In this document: positions 16,886 through 16,982 of the stretch, one piece after another | Layout of the letters: every line of letters starts with the position of its first letter | Position numbering within the stretch: the stretch's first letter is position 1 | Assembly (NCBI GenBank): GCA_938018155.1 | Contig: CALIIG010000089.1 | Coordinates: forward strand, 1-16,982 | Source of the DNA: an uncultured Prevotella sp. | Lineage (GTDB): Bacteria > Bacteroidota > Bacteroidia > Bacteroidales > Bacteroidaceae | Direction: 5' to 3' | Length of the DNA: 16,982 nucleotides | Position numbers and translations under genes: made by a program | The notes under the pieces: model-generated | The model's input: only the letters and a program-made list of their open reading frames with translations | What the model was told of the DNA's origin: nothing | The model's database searches: none

Positions 16886-16982
16886 TGATAACAGCGTAGT
16901 GTATCATCCTTTCTGGCGTATTTTCGGGCAAATTGTATCGTATATCTGATACCTTTATCGTGTTATTCTCATTGTTCGACGG

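Noticed and set aside
16885..16907. Terminator after gldE
   Set aside because: A stem of about 8 bp with one bulge is present (ATGATAACA with TGTATCAT), but no T-tract follows.
16853..16982. A - strand gene entering from the right edge and ending inside gldE
   Set aside because: The frame is open for about 42 codons only, which is expected by chance, and it would overlap the gldE end.

Overview
The window looks like chromosomal DNA from a Bacteroidales bacterium, probably Prevotellaceae or a near relative. Evidence: Rho carries the long low-complexity insertion typical of Bacteroidetes; SecA is oversized with a C-terminal zinc finger; there is a Bacteroidales-type lipoprotein N-acyltransferase (Lnb, old DUF4105) and a GldE-type CNNM/CBS protein. 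Several genes also have the Bacteroidetes -7 box TAnnTTTG just upstream on the right strand, with no strong Shine-Dalgarno sequence. The genus is an inference. I see no tRNA, rRNA, CRISPR array, integrase or insertion sequence.

Layout. 1-825 (+) is the 3' part of a TPR protein gene. It ends at a strong terminator (852-889) that faces convergent rho (907-2976, -). Next is rpsA (3271-5052, -), with its own terminator and a leader containing a hairpin. 5053-5697 is the longest stretch without a confident gene. It holds the rpsA leader and promoter, a GC-rich array of four palindromes spaced 22-23 bp apart (5245-5333), a doubtful 48-codon ORF, and the promoter of an unrecognised gene (5698-6288, +). 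A lone ABC ATPase (6420-7151, -) lies behind the secA terminator, and secA occupies 7250-10747 (-).

10869-13491 (-) is a tight two-gene operon. The first gene is lnb and the second, 4 bp downstream, encodes a secreted alkaline-phosphatase-fold protein that seems to lack its catalytic residues. Divergent from it on the + strand runs a cell-envelope cluster: a FadL-like outer-membrane barrel gene broken by a frameshift near 14090, then lptC and gldE. The last 97 bases contain no supported gene.

How the genes fit together. Most are housekeeping: transcription termination (Rho), translation (S1) and export (SecA). The right half is about envelope biogenesis: lipoprotein acylation (Lnb), LPS transport (LptC), a barrel protein, and a membrane protein of the GldE/CorC family. 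I did not find a clear new multi-gene system. The best leads are the palindrome array beside the unrecognised gene, the apparent pseudophosphatase paired with Lnb, and the frameshifted barrel gene.
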